Part shown: positions 29,075 through 38,006 of the stretch, in pieces
How positions within the stretch are numbered: the first letter of the stretch is position 1
Layout of the letters: each line of letters starts with the position of its first letter
Origin: Campylobacter upsaliensis
GTDB lineage: Bacteria > Campylobacterota > Campylobacteria > Campylobacterales > Campylobacteraceae
Length of the DNA stretch: 64,000 nucleotides
Assembly: GCF_900637395.1 (NCBI RefSeq)
Contig: NZ_LR134372.1
Span: forward strand, 1,178,001-1,242,000
Reading direction: 5' to 3'
Program-made: the position numbers and the translations under genes
The notes under the pieces: generated by a model
Database searches by the model: none
The model's input: the letters and a program-made list of their open reading frames with translations, nothing else
What the model was told of the DNA's origin: nothing

Positions 29075-29877
29075 TTTTTAACCTTAAACATCACAAAATT
29101 CACACAAAGCAAACAAACAGACAAAGTGCCTAAGAAAATCAAGCTTAAATGCAAGGCGAAATTAATCTCAGGCAAACTAATATCCACAGCCCTTAAGCTT
29201 TCTTGTATCAAAGAAAAGTGATAAATTTGTGTAAAAAAGACAAGCAAAATAATAAAAGCAATCAAACAATCCACAATTACAATCCTATAAAGCATAAAGG
29301 AGCGAAACCAAAAAGGTGCGCCAAAAAGACACATTATCTCGACCCTTTGTGTATGCTCATAAAGCCAAATTCGCATTTGCTTTAAGAAAAGTATGAAACT
29401 TAGCAAAATAATGATGAAAAGAAAAAACCAGAAAATAAATTTCATTAAAACAAGAAGAGAATAGACCTTATTATGCGTTTTAGCGAAGGTTTCGACCTTA
29501 CTAATGCCCTTGATGCTTAAAAGCTGATTTTCCATCTCGTTTAATTCACTTTGAGTTGGCAAATAATCAAGCTTAATGCTATAAAATTTCGGCAAAGAAT
29601 CGCGTAAAAGTTTTAAATTCTTATCTGAAATGTCATTTTTAAGCCTTTCGATCAAATTTTTAGGATCTAAAAGCTCAAAAGAAACAAAGCTATTAAGCTT
29701 TGTTTTAAGTGTATTTTCATCAAGACTTACACTACTTGTAACGATGATATTATAGTCCTTATTGACAATTTTTTCATAATGCTTTAGCGTTGCGTTAGAA
29801 AACAAAATAAACTCAAAAGCAAACATCATAAAAAGCAAGGGCAAAATCAAAGATAAATGTGTTCTAAAAAATTTCAT
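29071..29877 (-). CDS. ftsX: Cell division protein FtsX
   Basis: A 268-residue inner-membrane protein with four helices: one near residues 10-30 and three in the second half. The large periplasmic loop between helices 1 and 2 (about 35-145) is the part that in E. coli binds EnvC. FtsX has no transport motif; it passes the ATP state of FtsE to periplasmic wall hydrolases. It overlaps ftsE by 14 bases and the EnvC-like gene by 4, so the three proteins are made together. Confidence 0.9.
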   Translation of the reverse strand: MKFFRTHLSLILPLLFMMFAFEFILFSNATLKHYEKIVNKDYNIIVTSSVSLDENTLKTKLNSFVSFELLDPKNLIERLKNDISDKNLKLLRDSLPKFYSIKLDYLPTQSELNEMENQLLSIKGISKVETFAKTHNKVYSLLVLMKFIFWFFLFIIILLSFILFLKQMRIWLYEHTQRVEIMCLFGAPFWFRSFMLYRIVIVDCLIAFIILLVFFTQIYHFSLIQESLRAVDISLPEINFALHLSLIFLGTLSVCLLCVNFVMFKVKK

Positions 29878-30529
29878 TCATTTTTCCATTTTCTATATTA
29901 AATCTTCTGTAATTTAGTCTTAAATTACTAGGAATTCTATGCGTTACAACCACAACGCAAGTGCCTAAAAGCTCACGAGCGGACTTTAAAAGCGTCCAAA
30001 TAATATCAGAAGAATACTCGTCCAAATTCCCCGTTGGCTCATCACAAAGTAAGAGCTTTGGATTATGCGCTAAAGCTCTTGCCATAGCCACTCTTTGCTG
30101 CTCACCACCTGAAAGCTGATCGGGCTTTTTATCAGCTTTGAAGGTCAAATTCACATGCTTTAAAAGCTTAGCTGCTTGCTCTTGGCAAATTTTTTTAGAA
30201 TAGCCCTTAATCATTAAGGGAAGCATTACATTTTTTTCTATGCTATATTCTTGTATGAGCTTATAATCTTGAAAGATAATTCCTATCCTTTGACGCAGCT
30301 TTAAAAGTTCTAAATTTCCTATTTTTCTCATACTTGCTCCACACACTTCAAGCTGTCCTGAAAGCAATTCTAAATCTCCATAAAAAGACTTTAAAAGTGT
30401 GCTTTTACCACTTCCGCTCTTGCCCGTGATAAAAATGAAATCATCATTTTTAAAAGCAAAGCTCACTTCTTTTAATACCAACTCATCATAACCCAAAGAA
30501 AGCTTTTTTGCCTCTATAAGATTTGCCAT
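29864..30529 (-). CDS. ftsE: Cell division ATP-binding protein FtsE
   Basis: A 221-residue ABC ATPase. Walker A is TGKSGSGKST, the Q-loop IIFQDYKLI, the signature LSGGEQQR, Walker B LLLCDEPTGNLD and the switch histidine VVVTHRIPS. This is the FtsE/LolD subfamily. With FtsX it forms the divisome complex that controls septal wall splitting. It precedes ftsX with a 14-base overlap and follows trmB after 48 bases. Confidence 0.92.
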   Translation of the reverse strand: MANLIEAKKLSLGYDELVLKEVSFAFKNDDFIFITGKSGSGKSTLLKSFYGDLELLSGQLEVCGASMRKIGNLELLKLRQRIGIIFQDYKLIQEYSIEKNVMLPLMIKGYSKKICQEQAAKLLKHVNLTFKADKKPDQLSGGEQQRVAMARALAHNPKLLLCDEPTGNLDEYSSDIIWTLLKSARELLGTCVVVVTHRIPSNLRLNYRRFNIENGKMNEIF

Positions 30530-30577
30530 TTTTCACCTTTTCTTTTTTTGCAATTTTGCTTTAATTTTGCTTAAAAC

Positions 30578-31750
30578 TTAAGAAAATTGTTCAATTTTGC
30601 ACTTTAATTCTCCTAATGCTTTTAAATTTTCTTGTGTTTTTAAAGGATTTTTAAAAAGAAATTCTGTCTTTTTGCCAAATAAAATATAAGCGTGTGATGG
30701 GGCATTAAAAGCTCCAAAAGCACATTTTAAAATAAAACCCTTTTCACTCTCATAAAGATTTCTAAAGCTTAAAAAATAATCTTCCCCTCTTATACTTTTC
30801 TTTTCAAACTGCTCCCAAAAAGTTCTCATTTGACTTGCATTTAAATGCAAATTTGTCAAATCAAGCTTTTCTTCGTTTTGATTTTCTTCCGGCATATCAA
30901 GTCCCCAAACGATTAAATCATAAATGTCTTTTTTCTGCTTTTTCCATCTATCTTCATATTTGCTTGAAATTTCCAATTTCTCATTTTTTTTCAGCAAAAA
31001 CTGCGGCTTAGAAAAAATCAAAAATTCCTTTAAGGCAAAATCAAAATACGCATAACTATCTGTCCTAAGCTCAAATTCTCCCCTTAAAACCCTCGCACAC
31101 TCCTTGCAAAACGCCTCACTTATAACCCTTCTGTGTGGCTTATCTTCCCAAGGCACGGGAAAATGTAAGAAAATTTTTTCAATGGATTTAGTCTTTAAAA
31201 TACTTAATAAAAGTCTCGCATCACTTTGGATTAAAAGGACATTATTTAAATTTTGTGCCTTAGCTAATTTTGCCACTTGAGTGAGAGCTGGAGTGTAAAT
31301 TTCTACTCCAAGCATTAAAATTTGAGGATTTTGCTTCGCCTTAAAGAGCAAATGTCTGCCCGAACCAAAACCGATTTCTATATAAATTTTTTCTTCTTTT
31401 TCGAGTCTTATTGAAAGCTCTTCCAAATCTCTAGCGATTAAGGGAGTTTGCTCCACTAAGGCATTATTTTTTAAGCCAAAAGCCTCATTTAAAATTCCCT
31501 CGCAAAAATTCTCCTTAAAGACCTTCAAAGCTTTTTGTAAATAGCCTATTTTAGAAGGTTTAGAGTGTTTATCTGCTTTGATAATAAAAGCGTTTTTTTC
31601 TTTTTTAATTTGCAAAAAAAAGCTTTGCTCTAAAAGCTGTATAAAAATCAGCGTAACGCTCGCATTTTCCGCCTTAAAAAGAAAGCTTACTCCGTCTTTT
31701 TCAAAAGGTAGAGTAAGCTTCTTTATACTTTTGGTTTTAAAATTTGGCAT
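30578..31750 (-). CDS. trmB: tRNA (guanine-N7)-methyltransferase, long form
   Basis: A 390-residue enzyme making m7G46 in tRNA. The SAM site is IEIGFGSGRHL at about residue 140, and HFPVPWEDKPHRR is the family's catalytic segment (usually FPDPWxKxRH). It is longer than the roughly 240-residue enzymes of other bacteria: about 110 extra residues precede the methyltransferase core and about 70 follow it. This long form is usual in Campylobacter. It shares one base with flpA. Confidence 0.88.
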   Translation of the reverse strand: MPNFKTKSIKKLTLPFEKDGVSFLFKAENASVTLIFIQLLEQSFFLQIKKEKNAFIIKADKHSKPSKIGYLQKALKVFKENFCEGILNEAFGLKNNALVEQTPLIARDLEELSIRLEKEEKIYIEIGFGSGRHLLFKAKQNPQILMLGVEIYTPALTQVAKLAKAQNLNNVLLIQSDARLLLSILKTKSIEKIFLHFPVPWEDKPHRRVISEAFCKECARVLRGEFELRTDSYAYFDFALKEFLIFSKPQFLLKKNEKLEISSKYEDRWKKQKKDIYDLIVWGLDMPEENQNEEKLDLTNLHLNASQMRTFWEQFEKKSIRGEDYFLSFRNLYESEKGFILKCAFGAFNAPSHAYILFGKKTEFLFKNPLKTQENLKALGELKCKIEQFS

Positions 31751-32970
31751 TATTGTGCTGCTTTGACCTTAGATGAGGGTGCTGAGCGTTGCCCAAGCTC
31801 ATCAATAGCAATCACTTCATAACTATACTCTACTCCCGCTAAAGCTTTAATATCTCTTAGTCTTTTTTCTTTAATTCCTTTAAAAACAGCGTTTTGCTCC
31901 CCACCATAACGCTTGACTTCATATTCTACGGCTCTATTATCATTATCCGCCCACTCTAGCACAATGCCTTCGCTTGTGATTTGTGCTAAAATAATGCTAG
32001 GACTAGCAGGAAGACCCAAAGTCTTACCCTCGACACCCTTTTTAGGCATAGGACTTTCCAAGCCGTCTTTATCGACCATAGTGATTTTATATTGCTTACT
32101 TTCTCCAGCACCTTGCACTATATCTTCATAGCTGTTTTTATCTGTTTTTGCTAAAAGCGTAAAAGGTAAAAAGCTCGAGCTTGTCGCATAAATTTTAAAA
32201 TAAGAAAAATCCTCATACACAGGCGAATCCCAGCTTAGCATAATCTTTCCATTAAGATCATTACTTGCACTTAAATGCGTTATTTCAGGCGGCAAAGCTT
32301 TACTAGTTGAATTTAACACTTCGCTAGGCTCACTTTGAACCCCATCAAAGGTCAAAGCACTTACTCTATATAAAAAATTTTCATTTGCCTTAACCTCATC
32401 GATAAATTCAGCACTCAAGCGGTTTTTCACTTCGCCTATTTTTGCAAATTTTTTATCCTCCACTTTCTTTTTTTCAATAATATAGGCATTAACCCTTAAA
32501 TCCGTATGCGGACGCCAAATAAGCTTAATGCGTTCAGGTAAATTTGTAATCGCTTGCACAAAAGCTAAAGGCTCTGGGCGAGGCTGGGTTGCAATTTCTA
32601 TTATCTGTCCTTCTTCTGAAAAATGTCCTTGCTCATTAAAAGTTTTCATCATATATTGATATTTTGTGCCACTTTCTAATTTTGTATCAACATAATGTGT
32701 TTGAAATTTGTCCTTAATAGTCGCTACAAGCTTCATTTGCGGCTCTTTTTCGCTTGAGCGGTAAAGATAAAAGCCTTGTATATTCTCACCATACAAAGGC
32801 TCCCACTCAAAAGCGACATTACTAAGATCGCTTATACTTTTAAGACTTTGCACTTTTGGCAAACTCTCATTTAACTGCGTTTGCTTAGGCGTGGTAAGTT
32901 CAGCCACACTACAAGCACTAAATAAAAGAGTTAAACTCGCCAAGCAAATGCTCAAGTGAAATCGTCTCAT
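31750..32970 (-). CDS. flpA: Fibronectin-binding lipoprotein adhesin FlpA
   Basis: A lipoprotein of 406 residues. The signal ends in the lipobox FSAC, giving a lipidated cysteine at about residue 20. The rest is a series of fibronectin type III-like domains, seen as repeated patterns such as LSNVAFEWEPL, ERIKLIWRP, GKIMLSWDSP and EGIVLEWAD. This matches FlpA (Cj1279c), a surface adhesin that binds host fibronectin. Of two adjacent ATGs, the second (32970) has the better distance from AGGAG. The gene begins 53 bases inside the end of the pseudouridine synthase gene. Confidence 0.88.
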   Translation of the reverse strand: MRRFHLSICLASLTLLFSACSVAELTTPKQTQLNESLPKVQSLKSISDLSNVAFEWEPLYGENIQGFYLYRSSEKEPQMKLVATIKDKFQTHYVDTKLESGTKYQYMMKTFNEQGHFSEEGQIIEIATQPRPEPLAFVQAITNLPERIKLIWRPHTDLRVNAYIIEKKKVEDKKFAKIGEVKNRLSAEFIDEVKANENFLYRVSALTFDGVQSEPSEVLNSTSKALPPEITHLSASNDLNGKIMLSWDSPVYEDFSYFKIYATSSSFLPFTLLAKTDKNSYEDIVQGAGESKQYKITMVDKDGLESPMPKKGVEGKTLGLPASPSIILAQITSEGIVLEWADNDNRAVEYEVKRYGGEQNAVFKGIKEKRLRDIKALAGVEYSYEVIAIDELGQRSAPSSKVKAAQ

Positions 32971-33895
32971 CATCTTCTCCTATTAAAAGTTTTTTTTCTA
33001 AAATTTCTTTAAAATCTTCCATTAAAGGCGCTTTAACAAAAACTAGCTCCTTTGTTCTTGGGTGTTTAAAATACACAAAATACGCATGTAACATCACTCT
33101 GCAAATTTCATTTCCCTTATAACCATAAAGCGTATCGCCTAAAATATGGCGGTTGATACTTGCTAAATGCGCCCTTATTTGATGCGTTCTCCCGCTAAAA
33201 AGCTTTGCTGCGATTAAATTGATATCTTTAGCAAGTGCCAAATTTATAAAAGCACTTTTAGCCTCTTTTGCCTTAATTTTTGGACTATAATTTTCTCTCT
33301 CAATCGCAATTTTTTTAATACGATTTTGCGTACTTCTTGTTAAGGCTTTATTGATGATTATTTTATCCTCTTTTAGTGGCAAGTCAATTAACGCAAGGTA
33401 AATTCGACCCAAGCTTTTATCTTGCAATTGCTCACTTAATCTTTGATGAGAAAAATTATTTTTCGCAATAATAATCGCCCCACTTGTTTCTTTATCTAGC
33501 CTATGCACAAGCCCAGCGCGAAGCTCTCCTGCCAAATTTGAAAGGGCATATTTTTTCGCAAGTAACCAATCGATTAAAGTCGCCTCCTTCACGCTACTTG
33601 CACCGTGAACAACCAAATTTTGTGGCTTATTTAAAACAAGCACATCTTCATCTTCAAAAAGAACATCAACCTCAAAATTTACTTCATATTGCGTTTTAAG
33701 TTCTTTTTGCGGCAGGGTTTTAAGCGTGATAATGTCGCCGTTTTTAAGCTTGAAGGAATTTTTATTTTGAATTTTATCATTGATTAAAACGGCATTATTT
33801 TCTATCAGTAAGCTAACTTGCGAACGACTTTGATTAAGAATTTTAGCAAGTTTGACATCTAATCTTGCCTCTTCATCAACTAAAAAAGTCTGCAT
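32918..33895 (-). CDS. rluD: RluD-type 23S rRNA pseudouridine synthase
   Basis: A 325-residue enzyme with an N-terminal S4 domain (about 1-60) and an RluA-family catalytic domain. The active-site aspartate lies in GLVHRLDKETSG near residue 130, and SGRTHQIRAHLA is the second conserved motif. RluD makes pseudouridines in helix 69 of 23S rRNA; exact sites here are not proven, and RluC-type specificity is possible. Its last 53 bases overlap flpA in another frame. Divergent from mrdB. Confidence 0.85.
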   Translation of the reverse strand: MQTFLVDEEARLDVKLAKILNQSRSQVSLLIENNAVLINDKIQNKNSFKLKNGDIITLKTLPQKELKTQYEVNFEVDVLFEDEDVLVLNKPQNLVVHGASSVKEATLIDWLLAKKYALSNLAGELRAGLVHRLDKETSGAIIIAKNNFSHQRLSEQLQDKSLGRIYLALIDLPLKEDKIIINKALTRSTQNRIKKIAIERENYSPKIKAKEAKSAFINLALAKDINLIAAKLFSGRTHQIRAHLASINRHILGDTLYGYKGNEICRVMLHAYFVYFKHPRTKELVFVKAPLMEDFKEILEKKLLIGEDDETISLEHLLGEFNSFI

Positions 33896-33937
33896 TTTAT
33901 TTTATCTTTCCTTAGCGTAAGATTTAAAATTCTAGCG

Positions 33938-33943
33938 TATAAT
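33938..33943 (+). promoter_or_regulatory. Candidate -10 box for mrdB
   Basis: TATAAT occurs in CGTATAATTGCG, 27 bases before the TTG start, with AAAAGGC between as ribosome site. The position in the short divergent gap fits a sigma70 promoter. Confidence 0.5.
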
Positions 33944-33970
33944 TGCGTATTTTATCACAAAAGGCAAATT

Positions 33971-35071
33971 TTGTTTAAACTTGACAGAAGAATACTTACG
34001 CATTTTGACTATATCCAGCCCATACTTATCCTGCCTATCATTATGCTTTCTTTTTTTCTCATTTATGAAGCAAGTGCTAGATTAGCCGAAAAGCAGTTTA
34101 TTTACATTTGTGTGGGCTTTTTGACCTTTTCTTTTTTCTTTCTTTTACCGCTTAGAAGATTTATTTGGCTTATCCCTGTGCTTTATTGGATTAATATCGC
34201 TTTGCTTTTGAGCGTAGATTTATTTGGCGTAGAAAATTTAGGAGCAAAAAGATGGCTTGCTATCCCTTTCACCTCCTTTACTATCCAGCCTTCTGAACTT
34301 TTTAAACCTGCTTTTATCTTAATGTTAGCTTATCTCATCTATCAAAATCCCCCACCAAAAGAAGGCTATGGAGTTAAAGATTTTATAAAATTAAGCTTTT
34401 TTATTCTTTTGCCCTTTCTTCTCATCACACAAGAACCGGACCTTGGAACAGCAAGCATTCTTTTAATAGTAGGCTTTGGTGTGCTTTTTATCATAGGGGT
34501 AAATTATAAAATTTGGCTTAGCATTTTTTTAGCCCTTGCCCTTGCCTCACCGCTTATTTATACACATTTTTTAAAACCCTACCAAAAGCAAAGAATTCAC
34601 GATTTTTTATCCGAAAAACCAAGCCATCAAGTCGCACAATCTATCATCGCCATAGGTAGCGGAGGACTTAGCGGTAAGGTGCAAGATGAAGCTACGCAAA
34701 CGCACTCTAAATTCCTACCCATTTCAACGAGTGATTTTATCTTTGCTTATGTTGTGGAGCGTTTTGGCTTTTTTGGAGCTTTATTTTTGGTGCTTTTGTA
34801 TGCTCTACTCATTTTTCATTTATTAAGTTTAAATTACAAATTTAAAGAAGATTATTTCACACGCGTTGTGATTAATTGTGTCGCCTTATTTATCTTTATT
34901 TACACGGCTGTTAATATTTCTATGACCGTGGGTTTTGCACCGGTAGTTGGTGTGCCTATGCCTTTTTTTAGCTATGGAGGAAGCTCTTTTACAACCTTTA
35001 TGGTCTTTTTTGGCATTTTACAACATTTAATTACCTTTAGATTTTTTTGGACGGATAAAATAAAAGGTTAA
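33971..35071 (+). CDS. mrdB: Rod-shape peptidoglycan polymerase RodA
   Basis: A 366-residue SEDS-family membrane protein with about ten helices. Conserved pieces include GAKRWLAI, FTIQPSELFK, EPDLGTAS (catalytic Asp region) and the C-terminal GVPMPFFSYGGSS. RodA polymerises glycan strands of the side wall with PBP2; RodA and FtsW are hard to separate, but the short length and lack of an N-terminal extension favour RodA. TTG start at 33971 behind AAAAGGC; the product begins MFKLDRRIL. Confidence 0.9.
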   Translation: MFKLDRRILTHFDYIQPILILPIIMLSFFLIYEASARLAEKQFIYICVGFLTFSFFFLLPLRRFIWLIPVLYWINIALLLSVDLFGVENLGAKRWLAIPFTSFTIQPSELFKPAFILMLAYLIYQNPPPKEGYGVKDFIKLSFFILLPFLLITQEPDLGTASILLIVGFGVLFIIGVNYKIWLSIFLALALASPLIYTHFLKPYQKQRIHDFLSEKPSHQVAQSIIAIGSGGLSGKVQDEATQTHSKFLPISTSDFIFAYVVERFGFFGALFLVLLYALLIFHLLSLNYKFKEDYFTRVVINCVALFIFIYTAVNISMTVGFAPVVGVPMPFFSYGGSSFTTFMVFFGILQHLITFRFFWTDKIKG

Positions 35072-35094
35072 ATTTCTTTTTAAGGATTTTAAGC

Positions 35095-35100
35095 TATAAT
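35095..35100 (+). promoter_or_regulatory. Candidate -10 box for the CAU tRNA gene
   Basis: TATAAT in AAGCTATAATTTCGG lies 22 bases before the first tRNA base, with T-rich DNA upstream, as in Campylobacter promoters. A small GGCTT/AAGCC hairpin (35104-35119) sits in the 5' leader. Confidence 0.6.
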
Positions 35101-35122
35101 TTCGGCTTTAAACTAAGCCAGT

Positions 35123-35199
35123 GGATTTATAGCTCAGTTGGTTAGAGCAACCGGCTCATAACCGGTTGGTCGCAGGTTCGAGTCCTGCTAAATCCACCA
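35123..35199 (+). tRNA. tRNA with CAU anticodon (Met elongator, or Ile2)
   Basis: A full 77-base cloverleaf with encoded CCA. The acceptor GGATTTA pairs with TAAATCC, the D stem is GCTC/GAGC, the anticodon stem ACCGG/CCGGT holds the loop CTCATAA with CAT at 35157-35159, and the T arm GCAGG-TTCGAGT-CCTGC is regular. It is not initiator tRNA, since the acceptor starts with a G-C pair. CAU may mean elongator methionine or the lysidine-modified isoleucine tRNA; the CTCATAA loop and TTGGTCGC variable region leave both open. Confidence 0.95.
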
Positions 35200-35332
35200 T
35201 TATTTTATTCTATATTTTCACTAACCCCTTTCAAATATCTACAAAATAAGTATTTTTAAAAATTAAAAATTTTATCTTCATCTTTTTATTGCAAACATTA
35301 AATTTTTAAACACCCTTAAAGCCTTATTATTT

Positions 35333-35338
35333 TATACT
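35333..35338 (+). promoter_or_regulatory. Candidate -10 box for the yebC-maf run
   Basis: TATACT lies 30 bases before the yebC start; AAAGGA precedes the ATG. Since yebC, both maf genes and the cyclophilin gene overlap, this promoter may drive all four. Read by eye. Confidence 0.45.
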
Positions 35339-35368
35339 TTCATCTTTAAAACACTAAGAAAGGACACT

Positions 35369-36076
35369 ATGGGACGCGCATTTGAATACCGCAGAGCCTC
35401 AAAAGAAGCTAGATGGGACAAGATGAGTAAGCTTTTCCCTAAACTTGCTAAAGCCATACAAGTCGCAGCAAAAGAAGGTGGGAGCGACCCTGATATGAAT
35501 CCTAAATTGCGTTCTGCCATCGCCACCGCTAAGGCAAATAATATGCCAAAAGACAACATTGACGCCGCAATCAAAAGGGCAAGCGGTAAAGATAGTGCGG
35601 AGATTAAAAGCATACATTATGAGGGCAAAGCCCCGCACGGAGCTTTGATAATGGTCGAGTGTATGAGTGATAATCCAACTAGAACCGTGGCTAATGTCAA
35701 GGCTATCTTTAACAAAAACGGCGGAGAAATGCTACAAAATGGGGCTTTAGGCTTTATGTTTGCTAGAAAGGCAGTTTTTCACTTAGAAAAATTTGAGGGC
35801 GATTTGGAGGAGCTTGAGCTTGACCTCATCGATGCAGGACTTGAGGAGCTAAATCAAGACGAAGAAGAGCTTTTAATTAGCGGTGATTATACCGCTTTTG
35901 GAGAATTAAGCAATGCCATTGAGGCTAAAAATTTGGTCGTTAAAAAAGCAGGGCTTGAATATGTGCCAAATTCGCCTGTAAGTTTTAATGAAGAGCAATT
36001 AGCCGATATAGAAAAATTGCTCGATAAATTAGAAGATGATGACGATGTCCAAGCTGTTTATACAAATATAGAATGA
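35369..36076 (+). CDS. yebC: YebC/PmpR family DNA-binding regulator
   Basis: A 235-residue protein starting [19 protein letters not shown], the family signature (GR-E-R-K-R-WDK). YebC-type proteins act as transcription regulators, and some members also help ribosomes through proline stretches; the role here is not decided. Motifs [21 protein letters not shown] and [14 protein letters not shown] are intact. Its stop overlaps the start of the first maf gene (ATGA). Confidence 0.92.
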   Translation: MGRAFEYRRASKEARWDKMSKLFPKLAKAIQVAAKEGGSDPDMNPKLRSAIATAKANNMPKDNIDAAIKRASGKDSAEIKSIHYEGKAPHGALIMVECMSDNPTRTVANVKAIFNKNGGEMLQNGALGFMFARKAVFHLEKFEGDLEELELDLIDAGLEELNQDEEELLISGDYTAFGELSNAIEAKNLVVKKAGLEYVPNSPVSFNEEQLADIEKLLDKLEDDDDVQAVYTNIE

Positions 36077-38006
36077 ATACTTTAGAAAAAAATTTAAACG
36101 CCCTTGAAAACCAAACGCTAAAATTAGAGCTAAGAGACATTAAGCATACGCACATTAAACCCGTCTTTGGAAAAGATAGTTTAGAACTCAACTTTTCGAA
36201 TTTAGAGGGGGGGGGGGGGTGATGTATCAAAATCCCTTAGTCGAGCTTAAGCAAAGCCTAGAATTTTATAATGAGCAATTTGCGTTTTATCCTGTGCTTT
36301 ATTTTTACGGCTTTGGCAACGGGCTTTTATTTAAAGCCCTACTTCAAAGCCCTTATCATAAGCATTTGGTGGTTTTTGAAAGAAATTTAGAGCTTTTATG
36401 GCTGTGCTTGAGTCTCATTGATTTTTCAAAAGAGCTAAAAGAGCAAAAACTCATCATCTATCATCAAACAAATAATGAAATTTTAAGAGAGCTTTGCACA
36501 AAAGAACCTTTTTTAGCTTATGCTAAGACTTGCATTTTGCATTTGGGTGCTAAGTATTATGAAAATTTTCAGCAAGATTATGAAAGGCTTGAGCTTGATT
36601 TACAAGAAACCTTTTCTCAAGCGATGTTTAGCAAGGGAAATAACCTAGAGGACGCCTTGCAAGGTGTGGGACATTTTATCCACAATCTCCCTGCAATTTT
36701 AAATAGTCCTAGTATCAAAGAGCTTTTAAACAAAAGGCAAAACATTGCCAAAACTGCCATTATTGTAAGCACAGGACCAAGCCTTATAAAGCAACTTCCG
36801 CTTTTAAAAAAGTATAGAGAAAAAGCCTTAATTTTTTGTGCGGATAGTGCTTATCCTATTTTAGCAAAGCATAATATTAAGCCTGATTATGTGTGTATGG
36901 TTGAGCGTCCTGAAATCACGGCGGAATTTTTTAAGCACGATTTTAGGGATTTTGATGAGGGGATTTGCTTTATCCTTAAAAGTGTCGTGCATCCAAACGC
37001 TCTTAAATATATGGAGCAATACAAAAGAAACTATATTGTATTTAACGAAACCCTGCCTTTCATCAAGGCTTTTAGGCTCGATGCTTTTGCCCTGCATTAT
37101 GGAGGTCCAAGCGTAGCGAATTTAGCTTTTGTGCTATCTTTATGCTTGAAAGTGCGAAATATCATTTTAATAGGACAGGACTTAGCCTATGATGAAAATG
37201 GCTTTTCACACCCTAAAGATTATCAGCACGGGCAAAATTACGAGAGCGAAAGTAAGAAATTTAGCGTTTTAGCTTATGGTGGGGAAGGTTTTGTAGAAAC
37301 AAATTTGTATTGGAATATGTTTAAACATAGCTTTGAAGCCGATATTTTAGAGGCTAAGAAATGGCTTGATATTGACATTTTTAACGCCACAGAAGGTGGA
37401 GTCAAAATAGAAGGAACGATAGAAAAGAGCTTTAAGCAGTGTTGCGAAGAACTTTTAAAAGAAGAGCTAAAAAGACCTTTTGAGAATTTAAATTCCTTAA
37501 ACCAAACCAAGCAAGACGAGCTTTTACTCAAATGCTATGCTAAAATTTATCAAAGTTTAAGTTTAAGCAAGGCATTTTTACAAGAGCTTGAAGAAAATGA
37601 AGGTGAAATTCAAAAAGCCTACGAGACTTTTTCTCTTTCTAATCCTCAAACCTTCAAAGAAACACAACAAAATTTAGTCCAGCTTATTGAAAATTGCAAA
37701 GAAAAGATAGAGAAAAATAAAAAAGACAAGGCTATTTTATTTGATGTTTTAAACCCTCTCCTAGCGCAATTTGAATTTGATCTTGCTACGATTTTGGTGC
37801 AAAATGCTAAAAATATCCAAGAAAATTATCAAAAAACCCTCCTTTATGCTAACGCTCATTTAAGTTTAATCTCCCTAGCAAAACAAGGCTTAACGGAGCA
37901 AAAAGAAACGATTATCAAGCACCTAAGCCCCCTCGAAAATGCTCTAACTCATCTTAATCCTTACAAAGATAAAATAAAGGAAAAATATGCAAGAAGCACT
38001 CTTTAA
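36073..38006 (+). CDS. Motility accessory factor (Maf), phase-variable, out of frame in this sequence
   Basis: A Maf-family (DUF115) gene broken by a 13-G tract at 36207-36219. The 5' part starts at ATG 36073 ([13 protein letters not shown]), overlaps the yebC stop, and ends at TGA 36220 right after the tract. The body runs open from 36219 to 38006 in another frame, 595 residues. With 11 or 14 G the two join into 644 residues that align with the next gene end to end. The body carries the family core [13 protein letters not shown] and [10 protein letters not shown]. In Campylobacter and Helicobacter, Maf proteins transfer nonulosonic acids to flagellin. TGATG at the break places ATG 36222 for possible restart. 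Confidence 0.85.
36207..36219 (+). repeat. Poly-G tract, 13 G, phase-variation switch (off-frame)
   Basis: Thirteen consecutive G follow GA at codon 45 of the first maf gene. The reading frame GAG-GGG-GGG-GGG-GGG-TGA stops at once. A gain of one G or loss of two restores the frame. Such tracts slip during replication in Campylobacter. The true length may vary between cells. Confidence 0.92.
36834..36901 (+). repeat. 68-base identical segment shared by both maf genes
   Basis: Bases 36834-36901 are identical to 38758-38825 in the second maf gene, in the same frame. Neighbouring DNA differs at many sites, so this is a block of high identity inside a diverged pair. Confidence 0.8.
37157..37235 (+). 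repeat. 79-base identical segment shared by both maf genes
   Basis: Bases 37157-37235 equal 39075-39153. The block encodes the [12 protein letters not shown] motif and HPKDYQHGQ, part of the family core. The upstream 150 bases are strongly different in the two genes. Confidence 0.8.

Noticed and set aside
36219-38006. Reading the first maf gene simply as a 595-residue protein starting with GTG or ATG after the tract
   Set aside because: The 48 codons before the tract match the N-terminus of the second maf gene, so the tract lies inside the gene. Restart at 36222 is kept as a hypothesis only.
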